Source: Mesostigma viride (lineage: Eukaryota > Streptophyta > Mesostigmatophyceae > Mesostigmatales > Mesostigmataceae). Taken from it: a stretch of 64,000 nucleotides of DNA. Shown piece after piece: positions 47,021 to 57,427 of this stretch. A model generated the notes under the pieces. It searched no databases. It worked only from the letters and a program-made list of their open reading frames with translations, and had not been told where the DNA came from. The stretch is from the NCBI GenBank assembly GCA_009746045.1, contig RPFO01002017.1, positions 62,001 through 126,000 of the forward strand. The letters are read 5' to 3'. Made by a program: the position numbers and the translations under genes. Positions within the stretch are counted from its first letter, which is position 1. The number at the start of each line of letters is the position of its first letter.

Positions 47021-47240
47021 AACAACAACAACAACAAGAAGCAGGACAAGGAGGACAAGTCTTCTCAGCGGTGCACCCGCTGTGGCATGAAGTACCACCT
47101 GCGGCCCACCTGCCGCAAGAACGTGGACGAGCTGGGGCATTTGGACGTCCTGTGCCACAAGTGCCACGGGCCGCCCCACGGTGACCCCAAGGACTGCAAG
47201 CGGCCTCCTTACGGCAAGAAGTGTGAGTCTCCCTCTCATG
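44299..47240 (+). CDS. Gag region of the copia-type element
   Basis: Starts MASNNGNN 40 bp after the primer site. The frame changes by -1 at a G or C run five times in this part: GGGGG 44488-44492, GGGGG 44588-44592, CCC 45564-45566, CCCCC 45986-45990, GGGGG 46304-46308. Adding one base at each gives one continuous frame. After a Pro/Ala/Gly-rich segment comes a helical Gag core (about 46300-46720), a Gly-Lys repeat (46855-46925), an Asn run coded by AAC (46953-47036) and two zinc knuckles: C-x2-C-x4-H-x4-C at 47072-47113 and a variant with x5 at 47152-47197. Gag would form the particle and bind RNA. Confidence 0.75.
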
Positions 47241-49313
47241 CTGGCTTGAGTGTGCCTGCTTCACCTTCTTCTTCTGCATGCCCCACTGTCAGAGCAGTGA
47301 GCAGTTCTGGAAAGGTGCTACAGCTGGTTTCAGAAGATTATGTCTCTAAACCAACCTTCACATCTATGGTTCCCAAGGTGTGCAGAGTGTCCCCAGCAGA
47401 GGATGCTCAGATCAGTTTTCAGGAGCTTGCTTTGCAGTTGCATTTCCTTTATGGGCATGAAGTGAGTGCAGAGGTGGTGGCAGCAGCAATAGGGGGGGCA
47501 GCACTCAGACGTGCATGCCAGGTGGTCAGATCCCACTGCCAGCATTGTCAGTTCAATGCACCCAAACCCCCTAAGTGGCATGTAGCTACCCCACCTAAGA
47601 GCAAGGGCAGGGTGGTAGGAGATGTCTTTCATATCAAAGGACAATCTTACTTGGCACTTAAAGATGCATGGTCAAGGTACACAACCATTGAACCATTACC
47701 TGGAATGGACAAGACACAGTTGCTCAGGGCTCTCTTGATTGCTCAGGCCAGGTACTACCCTGTGGAGGCATTGTTACTGGATCAGCAGTTCACATGTCTT
47801 GCCAATGAACCAGGGTGTGAGGCTATTGATCTGGCTGGGCTAGAAGATCATGAGAGGCAAGGCATTATTGAAAGGGCCATCAGGTCCATTAAAACCCTTG
47901 TAGCCAAAGAAGATGGCAATCTGCTGGCTGACAGTGGGTCCTATGCTGACAGAGCTCTGTGGTCCACCAGGTTGTGCCAAGTCCTCAACAGGAGGCCACT
48001 CATGAAAACCCCACAAGGGGTGGTCATTACACCAGATGGATTGCATGCAGGCATTTATCCACCTGAGGTACTAGCCCTCTACAACGCACAGCGAGCACAG
48101 ACAGCTAGCAGGTTAGCTGTCAAGGATGCAAAGCATCCACGTCCCACCTTCAGAGAAGGGGATCAGGTCCTATTCTACAAGGAGTCGGGACTAGGCAAGG
48201 TGGGTACCTGGCATGGGCCAGCCACCATCCTAAAGTTTAACACCACTGGCAGGACAGTGTTAGTTAAACACAATGACACGGGAAAAATTCACAGGTGTTC
48301 ACCTCACAGGATGAAATTGTATTTTCCAACTGTGTCAGACGTGGCAGAGGAGGAAGAGCTGTTGGCCGACAGCCCTGTACAGTTGCCTGGCATCCCAGCG
48401 TTGCCCAGTGAGTGGTTGTTTGGAACACCCACTGGTGAGTGTGAGAGCCACACCCACTGTGACACCCAGGTCACCCTTGATGATTGCAGGCAGTCACTGC
48501 AGGATTGGCCCCCTGCAGCAGAGGGTCACATTGGCAAAACAGGTGATCAGCAACCTATCACCTCTACAAGTGTGAACATAGCTCAGCCACTAGCTGCACC
48601 TTCCAAACGCAGCCTAGCAGACGCTGTTCGCATTTTACAAGCAGCTCATAGAGCCAAAGCTCAAACTGCTGCAGGATCAGCTAAGGTGGGGAAGGTTGGG
48701 CAGAATGACAATAGCCCATTTATGGTTGCAGTGGACACACAAGCCCAGGTCAGCATTATCAGTGCCCTGGCTGTGCCCCATTTGCCTTTGGAACCTTCAC
48801 CCTGGCACCATGTGGCTGATTTCTCAGGGCAGTCATCCCTCAAGGTATTAGGTCAGGTCATGTTGACTATACTCGGTATCCCCACTCCTTTTCAGGTATT
48901 GGAAGGTTATAAAGGGAATGCTTTGTTGGGGGATCCTTTTCTCTGTTACCCTGGTGTCCTCATATCCAGTGATAGACTATCCATCCAGGACATGGGTGGT
49001 GTTGATCTGAATCATTTCAAAATTTCTCTTGAAAAACTTCTTAACACCAACATTGCTTCTGTAAAATTTGCTACACCCAAGTATGCCCCAGGGCAAGAAC
49101 CCTGTGTGGCAGACCTGGTTCACAACCAAAAACTTCATCCCAACTCATTTGGATTGGGCAAGCATGATGTGGCTAAAATGTCTCCTCTTTCTTATGAACA
49201 GATAGAGCAAGACTGTCGCACACACATAGGATTCCTAAAATGGGTGGAGGCCTTTAACAAGGCCAGGGAAGAATGGGTAGTGCCAGATCCTCTTAGTCCT
49301 TCTCATACTCCCC
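47241..49313 (+). CDS. Integrase followed by protease of the copia-type element
   Basis: Integrase: an HHCC zinc domain (HFLYGH at 47441, CQHC at 47537) and a DDE core with Asp in GDVFHIKG (47621), Asp in LLLDQQF (47780) and Glu in IIERAIRSIK (47870). Only 29 residues separate the last two, against about 35 usually. A GTWHGPA segment near 48210 resembles the GPY-type tail. Downstream comes a retropepsin-like segment: VAVDTQAQVSIIS (48725) with Gln where DTG has Gly, and LLGDPFL near 48922. So integrase precedes protease, unlike the usual copia order. The frame continues from Gag and slips -1 at CCCC 49310-49313. Confidence 0.75.
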
Positions 49314-50781
49314 TGTCACACCTATTGACAAAAAGCCTGCAGGGTGCAAGCACTTGCGCCTGAAGTTTGTGTGTAAACATAAGCCAGCAGCAGATGGGTC
49401 AGTCATCTTTCATGCTAGACCTTGTGTGACAGAGTTCAAGGGCACCACTGATCTGACAGAGGCAGAGTTGTACACGCCAGGCATTCAGCAAACATCCCTA
49501 AAAATCTTGCTGTCTGTCTTTGTGGGTCATCTCAATGATGGGGATGACTATATCTGTAAGGCTACAGACATTAAAAGGGCTTTCCTGAAAGGCTCACCTG
49601 AGATAGCACAACAAGTGTGGCATGGTCAGGTGTACGTAGTCTCCACTCCCAGAGTTTGGGCAAAACACATCCCTCAGCAGTACCTGAAAGCTAACATAGG
49701 TGTTGAAGGGCTGCAATCAGCTCCTCGCATTTTCAGGATGTCAGCTCAGGCTGTGTTTGAAAAGTTAGGGGCTAGATATGATGACATAGACCCTTGCTTC
49801 TTTGTGGTCCCACACCCTCATGGCATTCTCACCTTTGTGTGGCATGGGGATGATCAGCTGATTGCTGGGCCAAGGCGTGCTGTGGATGATTTTATTCAAC
49901 AAGTGTCACAGCATTTTGAGATTGGCAAGCAAGTAGAGCTGGGCACCACTGCCATAAAATTTTGTGGCACAATGTTACAACTCCAGCAGCATCAAAACCA
50001 GTGGGTGTGTGCACTCTACTCTCCCAATGATTACATGCACAGCTGCTTGGAGGTTTTGCAAACAAAAATCAAACCTGGAGCCTGTCCTACCATTAGAGGC
50101 AAGCTGGGGTGGTTGTGCTCAACGTGTGCACCTCACCTGGCTGTGGTTAGCAGAGTTGATGATGATGTCTTGATGCAAGTAGGTCACAAAGCCATCACCA
50201 AAACTCTCCAGGAGGGCCCTCCCCTTATCTTGCACTCCTTGGATCTCCACAAAACCATTCACATCCAAGCTATGATGGATAGTTCCATGGAGTCCAGGCA
50301 GATTACCAAGATGCAGGCAAGGGAGTCAGGCTTGTATTTTGTGCAGAATGATGATGCACCCTTGTCTCTCATTTCATGGTACAGCCGGTTGCATAGACGC
50401 AAGGCTGTCAGCAGCAATGCTGCTGAGTGCAGGGCAGTGGTGTCAGCAGTGCTTCATGCCAGGTACTTGAATCATGTGCTGGTTTGGTTGCAGATGCAAG
50501 CAGGCAGCAATGCTGGGGTGGTGGCACACTTGCTCACTGACAGTCAGTCAGTCCTCAGTTTCCTTGCTAACCCCTATGCTGTCCACACTGATCTTGACTG
50601 GGTGGTCCTGAAACAGGAGTCCACCTACTGGGAGTCCACCCGTCACGTGGAGGACAAACACAACGCTGCTGATGCACTCACTAAAGTGCCTCAGCAGGCA
50701 GCTGAACAATATCAGCTGTTGTACCACTTGATGAACCCCTATGGCAAGCAGGCAACCCTGCCCCATAGGGGGGACGCCTAG
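49314..50781 (+). CDS. Reverse transcriptase and RNase H of the copia-type element
   Basis: RVT_2-type reverse transcriptase: CKHKPAADGS, KATDIKRAFLKG (first catalytic Asp), GLQSAPRIF and WHGDDQLIAG, where HGDD stands for the usual YVDD (49842-49853). Ty1-type RNase H follows with MMDSS, NAAECRAVV, LLTDSQSVLSFL and KHNAADALTK, all four acidic positions kept. Stop TAG at 50779-50781. In the preceding frame a stop occurs at 49361-49363; the sense continues from about 49310 in this frame. Counted with six added bases, the whole Gag-Pol is 2,163 codons including the stop. Confidence 0.85.
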
Positions 50782-51845
50782 CAGGGTCCTGTTCACCAGG
50801 GCCGCCTAGGTCACCCAGTACCCCTTGGGCAGGTCCAAGGGGTAGGTTGTGGCTTCCAGCAAGGGGGGTTGGTTGGAGTCTGTTTTCATACATCTGCGTG
50901 CCCTATGCCCAATAAAATCTGTTTTGATTTTCTCAACACCATGGAATTTCGTTATGCACACCTTCATAGGTGGGCATGGGATGTATCTCACACCTTTATT
51001 CCCTAGGGCGTATGCCTTGGTGGAATGGCCTTGAGCTCAGTGGCTCAGGTGCCCCCATTCAAGTGGAGGGTCAAAGCTCCCTTGACAGGTGGTTACCCAG
51101 GACCCCAGTTCACTGTGGATATCCTGGGCCACCTGGCCTTACTGTTCAGTGGCAGTAAGGCATGGGTGCTGTCATGTTGTCTAGTACAACGTGCTCAGCA
51201 CAGGTGCAGGATGAAATATTCCTGTCACCTGTCACCAGGACTTCAGTCACCCATGTGCAGGGCAGGGGTGGCTGGTCTCCCACGTTGTGCAGGTGCAATG
51301 TGGCCAGGTCCAGGATGTCATAGTCCTGTCACCTGTCACTCGGACTTCAGCCCCCTCTGTGCAGGGCAGGGGTGGCTGGTCCTCACATGTTGTGCAGGTA
51401 CAACATGGACAGTGCAGGGTGCAATAAACCTGTCCACTGTCACTCCTCAGGTTGCAGGTAACCTGAGCTCAGTTGACCCAGCCTGGCTGGGTATTTTCTC
51501 TCTGAGTGGGCGATGATGATGGAACAACATGGAACCTCTTAAACGGTTACCTTGGCATTTTTTTACAAGGCTCTCTTGGCTGGTGGTGCACTCCCTGGAT
51601 AGGCAGACAGGCATAGCTATCTCCCTTGTGAGCTCGCGAGGAGGAGGAACTCCCCGGGCATGTTGAGCTAAACGTGATGCCATCACAAGTATTGCACGAG
51701 TTCTGGGGCCCATCTTTTTCAGTCCAGATGTTGCAGTATGGGTGTCAGTTGCTCAGCACCTCAGTCAGCTTGGAGTCAGTCTCCTAGCTGGGCAGGGTCA
51801 GGCTTGAAGTCGCTAGCCTTCAACCTGAAAGGAAAACATAATGGG
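50782..51845 (+). other. 3' internal non-coding region of the copia-type element
   Basis: 1.06 kb without an open frame of note. About 51180-51460 holds three diverged tandem units of roughly 110 bp, sharing GGGCAGGGGTGGCTGGT and TTGTGCAGGT. It ends with GAAAGGAAAACATAATGGG, a polypurine primer stretch directly before the 3' LTR. Confidence 0.7.
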
Positions 51846-52300
51846 AGTTAGATGAGATGCTTAGGCTGACACACGGATTTCCGGCCTGCGCGCCGCGTAT
51901 TGCCTACCGCGGCTGAGCGGGACACCTCAGTACAGTACGGCAGGGTGTACGGTACTGAGGTGTCATGTGGACCGATGTGCGGTTAGTGCCAGACTGTTCC
52001 TAGGTGCTAGCTCGACCCGCCAGGTCCGGTGTAGCCGGGCCTGACGGGCCGAGTCTTAGCTGGATGCTAGTGACGTGGTCGCATGGCATTGCAGTGTACA
52101 CTTGTCCACTGGTCGTGTGCTGCAGGTAGCACCGCCATAGGCATATAGGCGTAGCACTGGGGAGTGCCACAGCACCCGAGTCTGCCCAGTTCCATTCTGA
52201 GCCCTCAGCTTTCACCGCTCTCTCATTGTATTATTGTAATACAATCATCATTCGCTCTCAGCTTTCGCAGTTGTTCGTCGTCCCTAGTCTCCATCCAACT
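51846..52300 (+). repeat. 3' LTR
   Basis: Identical to the 5' LTR except C at 52215. An open frame from ATG 52164 inside this LTR runs straight into the transposase and ends at 54563. Confidence 0.95.
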
Positions 52301-54789
52301 GGCACGCGAGAATTTCGGGGAAAATCATGATACTGTGCGCATTCCTGGGTCTGTAGTGTCGCTGAACCGCGCATGCACTATCGCGAAATGTCTTTTTGAG
52401 GGCGATCCGAAGAAATACGACTTCACCAAGGCGCAGGTTTATCAGTGGAAGGTTGCCGAGGCTGCAGGCTCGGCAGATGGTGACGGTGGCGATGAGAATG
52501 ATGGCGATGCCGCAGTGCAGGATGATGTTGACGACGGTGGGGTGTCGGGGGGTGCCGACGACGAATCTGACCCCTCCTCAGCTAGCGATGGCGACAGCGA
52601 GGATATTTCGGTTTCCCCGGTCAAGAAGCGTGCCAAGCGCAAGTCTGGCCGTTCGGCCAGAGCACCGGCACGCCAGAATCCACCCAGAAGGCGTCGGCTG
52701 CAGCCAGCCCCGCCTGCAGACGACAACTCTGAAGGCAGCGCTGATGAGGAGCAGGACGAGGTGCCAGACCTGGTCGAGTCCGACGATGAGGAGCAGCCTG
52801 ATGACGGTGCGGCTGGTCGTGCTCAGGAGGATGGTGGCTGGATTTTCGGGACAGGAAAGCCTGAGGATGGAATTGTGCCCGACATACCTGCGCCGGCGTT
52901 TGACGGCAAGGCGACATACAAGAACATTCCCGGCCGTGCGCACAGGTTTGGTCCTCTCGAGCTGTTCCTTCTGTTTTGGGATCCCAAGACTGTGCTCGAG
53001 CCCATCGTTGCTGAGACCAACCGGTATGCTGATCAGCAGCGAGCTGCTGGCAAGGCTGGAGCTCGGGATTGGACACCAATGTCTATCCACGAGCTCGGCA
53101 AGTTCTTGGGCATCATCATCACAATGTCGCTTGTGCATCTGCCTGCAAGGGGAGACTACTTTTCTGGGCTGCCCATGGGCGCTGCAGCTCCTGTCAACTT
53201 GCAGCACGTGATGTCTGAGTTCAGGTTTGACCAGATTTGCCGCTATCTCCATTTCAGGAACACCGCAGACCGCCCTGAGAACCGCCAGACACGCGAGTGG
53301 AGGCTCTTCCAGTTCCTCTGGTTGGAGGAGCTGCTGAATGCGGCATACAAGAAGTACTTCGTGCCAGGGGAGCAGGCTGCCATCGACGAGCGCTCCATCT
53401 CGACACGGCACAAGCTGTGCCCCATCCGGTGCTATAACCCGACCAAGCCCTCCCCGTTCCACATCAAGCAGTATTGCGTCTGCGACTGGCCGACGGGCTT
53501 CCTCTACCACGCGCACACCTACGACAAGCTGCCCGAGGAGCAGCACACGTACAGGATCACCAAGATGCTGGCGGGTGAGCTGCCGCACCCGTGCAGGATC
53601 GCCACCGACCGCTTCTACACCAGCCGCGACATGCTGGAGGAGCTCCACGACGTGCAGGGCCACCAGGTGGTGGGCACTATCATGCCCAACCGGCGCGGGC
53701 TTCCCTTCAGGGAGGTCAAGGACCAGCTGGGGCGCAGGCCGGAGCAGGGGGACTACGCATGGGCTGTCGATCAGGATGGGCTCACCCTCGTGGCGTGGCA
53801 GGACAGGAAGACGGTGTGGATGGCGTCCAAGGGGATCCCGCTCACGGAGGTGGAGGTCAGCCGCCATGGGGGCCGCGACATCCGCATCACGGTGCCTGCC
53901 CCCAGCCTGGTGCCGATCTACTGGGGGACCTACAAGGGGGTGGACTTGCAGGACCAGCTCGGGGCTGAATACCCTGTGCAGGATGCGCTCGTGACGCGCA
54001 TTTGGTGGCACAGGGCTGCAACTGGCCACCTGGCCAACTCGGTCACCAACGCCTACATCCTGCACAAGCTCACCCGTGCTGGCCGCGCTGACATCTTCAG
54101 CCATGCTGGCTTCTTGAGCAAGCTGGCCGACGAGCTGTGCACCAATCAGTGGACAGGTGGCAGGACGGCTCTCCTCGTCTCACCACCAATCCGCCAGCCC
54201 GGGCCGGACGGCCGCCTCACTAACACCCACCTGGAGCCAGAGCGCATCCCCTTTGTGGAGCAGGCCCAGTGCGTGGTATGCACGGTGGAGAAGGTGCGCA
54301 AGCGCACCAGCTTCTGGTGCAAAGACTGCGACGCGGCGCTGTGCGTGGGCGCCTGCTGGAACGTGTACCATGGGGGGCTGCTGACCGGCCTGGACGGGGG
54401 CGACCGCAAGCAGCGCGCCCAGCAGCCCCTCACGCACCGTAGCACTGCTGGCAGGGCCTGGGCTGAGGCCAACGGGCGCACCACGAGGGCGGCAGAGGGT
54501 GCTGGCCAGCTGGCAGGGGCCTCTAGGCGGCGTGCTCTGAAGAGCAAGAGGCGGGCATTGTAAATGGTAGCCCTATATAGCTGTATGTGTCACTTTAGCA
54601 TAGGGCTAGACCTTTGCTTACCGCTGCGCGCGCATGTTTATGCTGGCACATCTTCGGATGTTTTATGGCATGGTGTCTTGTGCCAACACCTGGGCTTGAC
54701 AATTTTGTGCATTTTGTGTGTCTTGCCATATGTTTATGCCATATGGAATAATGTTTTATGTTTGTTTGCTACCAAATTGTAGCCAAAAA

Positions 54790-55172
54790 ACTCAGTCCTA
54801 TTTTTAGGACTGAGTCACTTTGGGGTTTTCGCTACGTGGCATGTAGAGCTCTGTAACATTCCATGAAGCCAGTGTTCCTATGGCCTTCCTAGGATTATTT
54901 CCATCTGCCATTGAAATTCCAGGGTCTATATATTTGAAACGCAGCCACTGATGCATTATATACATGTCAAATCCCAATTTTCCGTACCCCCCTGGGGTGT
55001 GCGCTATTTATAGCACCCAAAAGTAACTGATTTGGGACCAGTGACCTATCCCCCATGAAAATCAACATATATGCATGCTTGGTACCAAGGGGTGGCCAGA
55101 AATTGTTTTTAGGCCATACACAACAAATGTGCAAAGATGTGCAACTCAGTCCGATTTTTAGGACTGAGTTGC
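54790..55172. repeat. Right subterminal palindromes of piggyBac element 1
   Basis: ACTCAGTCC..GGACTGAGT at 54790-54815 and again at 55144-55169, 329 bp apart. The second directly adjoins the terminal repeat. On the left end both copies are close together, so the two ends differ in layout. The sequence between is A/T-rich without a gene. Confidence 0.85.
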
Positions 55173-55189
55173 TACGGTTTAAGGGTTAA

Positions 55190-57420
55190 GAAACAACAGC
55201 TTGTCCGCCATGTACTTAAAGGTGAGGAGCAGGGGAGCCGGGCCAGCCTTACCCCGCGCGCGGGGAAGGCGGGCAGCCGACATGTCCAGCTCACCAACCA
55301 TATAGTCACTAGAGGGGGATAAAGTCCTCATCTGAGCTGTCCTCTACTGTATAATGGCAGACGCGATGCGGTCGTGTAGCGGCTATCCTCAGGGGCAATA
55401 ACATCCACCTGCGGACTTCTACCCTACATTCTAGCAATGGGCCGCGGGGCCGTGGGGATAAAACAGGAGCATGGCCCTTAGGGACCTGATCGCCAAGGCT
55501 CCTCGGCTGCAAGCGGAGCCCTCTGCGGTTGCCTACAAGCAAGCTGCATGAGAAGGCCGACGCTCAGCAGATGGTCAAGGACCTGCGCGCCTGCCAGCAG
55601 AAGAACGACGGCAAGGGGGCGGCTGGTTCTGGTACTAAGCATCGGACACCCGGACGGCCTTGGCCGACCCCATCGCCACGATGTTCTCGGGGCACCGGCC
55701 TTGCGGCTCCGCACCTGGGCCGCGGCCACTGCAGAGGTCTTGGGGACAGCTGCTCCGCGCCCCCGCCCCTGCTATACAAGCCGCCGCCGCCGCCTGCCAC
55801 ATCTTGAGGCCGCCCGGGCAGGCTGCCCAGCCGGGCACCCAGCCCCACCCAGGTCCGAGCGGCGGACTACCTAGTCCCCCCGCTGACCGGCCTGCTTGGC
55901 GACCCGTCAGACATGCCTCCTTTCACCTCTCGCGAGGTCACGGAGGCGGACCAGCCCCTGCGTTACGATGCAGCCACAGGCTCCAAGGAGATTCCGGCCG
56001 CGGTCGTGAAATTCGCCGCCGAGTTTGAGGACACTGGTGTCATGCTGCTCTTCCGGGATATCTGCAACCGCATTCCGCTGCCAGCGGTCGTCGCAACCGC
56101 CCCCAGCGGCCTGGCAACACAGTTTCCGCATGATGCTGTACAAGAACAATTGGGGTCGCCCGCCGACCCCGGCAACTACAGAGGGGTGTGCATCCAAAGT
56201 GCCGGCCCCCCTCAAGTAGCTTCTCATGCGGCTCCTCCTGAACCGCCTAGCTGCGCACTGCCCTGGATGCCCACCTCAGCGAGACTTAGCACGTCGGCTT
56301 CCGTCCAGGCCGCAACACAGTACAGGCGCTCTTCGCTACTTGCCGCCTGGTGGAAGGACTGCACCGCCTTCACAGCCTGGTGAGTCCCCTCTGCACCTTG
56401 TGCTGGTGGACTTCATCAAAGCCTTCTGATTCGGTTTTCTGGCCTGCGCTGTGGGACATCCTTGCTCTGTTCCGGATCCCCCTCCCCCTTATTGCTGTCA
56501 TCCGCATGCAACCTGTATGGAGGGTCCACCCAACCTCGGTGCGCACTTCCAACGGGACCCCGCCACCATGCCCTTTACAGAAGGGTGTGTGGCAGGCTGA
56601 GTGCTCTCGCCCTACCTGTTCATTATTGTGGTCAAATACGTAATTATTCAGGCGCGCAAGCGATTTGCTCGCATTGTAGGTAGGGAACCAGGGGTGCAGG
56701 TCGACAACCGTTTCTGGCATGGCGGGGCGGAAACGGAGATTCGGCTGGCGGACATCATCTACTATGCAGACGATACCACCCTCTTCGAGGGCACTGAGCA
56801 CGTGCAGATGTGGCTTGACTGCCTAGCAATGGAGGCCCGTGTGCTGGGGCTTGAGGTCAGCAAGAAGACGGAGGCTCTGGCGATTGGGCTCACTCAGCCA
56901 CCGCCCGACCTCTTTCTACTTCATGATGGCTCTCGAGTCCGGTATCGGGACCGCGTCAAGTTGCTGGGTAGCTTCACTTTCCAGCTGCGAGGCCGATGCG
57001 GACCACCGTATCTCGCTCGCCTGGCACGCCTTACGCCAATACCGGGCCCTGTGGCGCAAGCCCAAGGTTGGGCAAGCTAGAGAAATAGGACCTGTTTAAG
57101 GTCCTGGTCCTGTCCGTTCTTATGTACACGGCCGAGACGTGGACTCTCACCGCCGACCTTGCAAGTTGGATGGCGCGGTCACCAACATGCTGCGGTCAAT
57201 TTTCCGTGTAGGATACGCTGCCCATGTCCGCAAGGAGGACTCAGTGTACCTCGGCATGCCACTTTTCACCAGCACCATCAAGCAGCGGCGCCTGCTGCTA
57301 GTAGGGTGCCCACTTAGCTCGCACCAACCAGGTAGACACCTCACGTGGCCCCTATGCTGGGCTGCGCCCCGCCCAGCCGGGCCGGCACCTCTTCACGTGG
57401 GCCGGGCCCAGCCAGGTTAG
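55190..57420 (+). pseudogene. Broken LINE (two pieces in opposite directions)
   Basis: 55542-55309 on the minus strand is a LINE frame end (VEDSSDEDFIPL stop). From about 55530 the plus strand carries ORF2 pieces: PPFTSREVTEAD, DPGNYRGV, LVDFIKAFDSVFWPALW, SPYLFIIVVKYVI, IIYYADDTTLFEG, YTAETWTLT and LDGAVTNMLRSIF. These are reverse-transcriptase motifs in order, but the frame shifts at least four times. It belongs to the same LINE type as the 34-43 kb copies, more diverged. The right end passes into the GGGGCAA array. Confidence 0.75.
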
Positions 57421-57427
57421 CGGGCCC

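Larger units (their letters stand above)
43802..52300 (+). mobile_element. Ty1/copia-type LTR retrotransposon, 8.5 kb, young
   Basis: Two 455-bp direct repeats (43802-44256, 51846-52300) flank the Gag-Pol coding region. The target duplication GGCAC (43797-43801, 52301-52305) is exact. The LTRs differ by one base (T at 44171, C at 52215). Primer binding site, polypurine stretch and all enzyme domains are present. Reverse transcriptase and RNase H are of the Ty1/copia kind. It lies inside the transposase gene of piggyBac element 1, in the same orientation. Confidence 0.95.
43705..54563 (+). pseudogene. piggyBac transposase, disrupted by insertion (43705-43801 plus 52306-54563)
   Basis: The first 32 codons (ATG at 43705) stop at the 5-bp target GGCAC, and the gene resumes after the 3' LTR. 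Leaving out the retrotransposon and one GGCAC restores one frame of 784 codons ending TAA at 54563. The N-terminal part is acidic and Ser-rich with basic patches (KKRAKRK, PPRRRR). The DDE_Tnp_1_7 core follows, with the three catalytic Asp in AIDERSIS (53385), ATDRFYTS (53607) and KGVDLQDQL (53943, with a fourth Asp at 53952). The C-terminus has a Cys-rich zinc-binding module (about 54270-54375: CVVC, CKDC, CVGAC, H). The enzyme would cut and paste at TTAA. No other defect is visible. Confidence 0.9.
43393..55185. mobile_element. piggyBac element 1, interrupted by a copia-type retrotransposon
   Basis: The ends are 13-bp inverted repeats CCCTTAAACCGTA (43393-43405 and 55173-55185), each next to the target TTAA (43389-43392 and 55186-55189). 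Inside each end lie two palindromes built from CTCAGTCC/GGACTGAG: 43405-43430 and 43435-43458 on the left, 54790-54815 and 55144-55169 on the right. Removing the retrotransposon and one target copy leaves 3,289 bp with a single transposase gene. All features of an autonomous element are present apart from the interruption. Confidence 0.93.

Noticed and set aside
52164-52305. ATG at 52164 as the native start of the piggyBac transposase
   Set aside because: This ATG lies in the retrotransposon LTR; the original start is at 43705, as shown by the target duplication and the restored frame.
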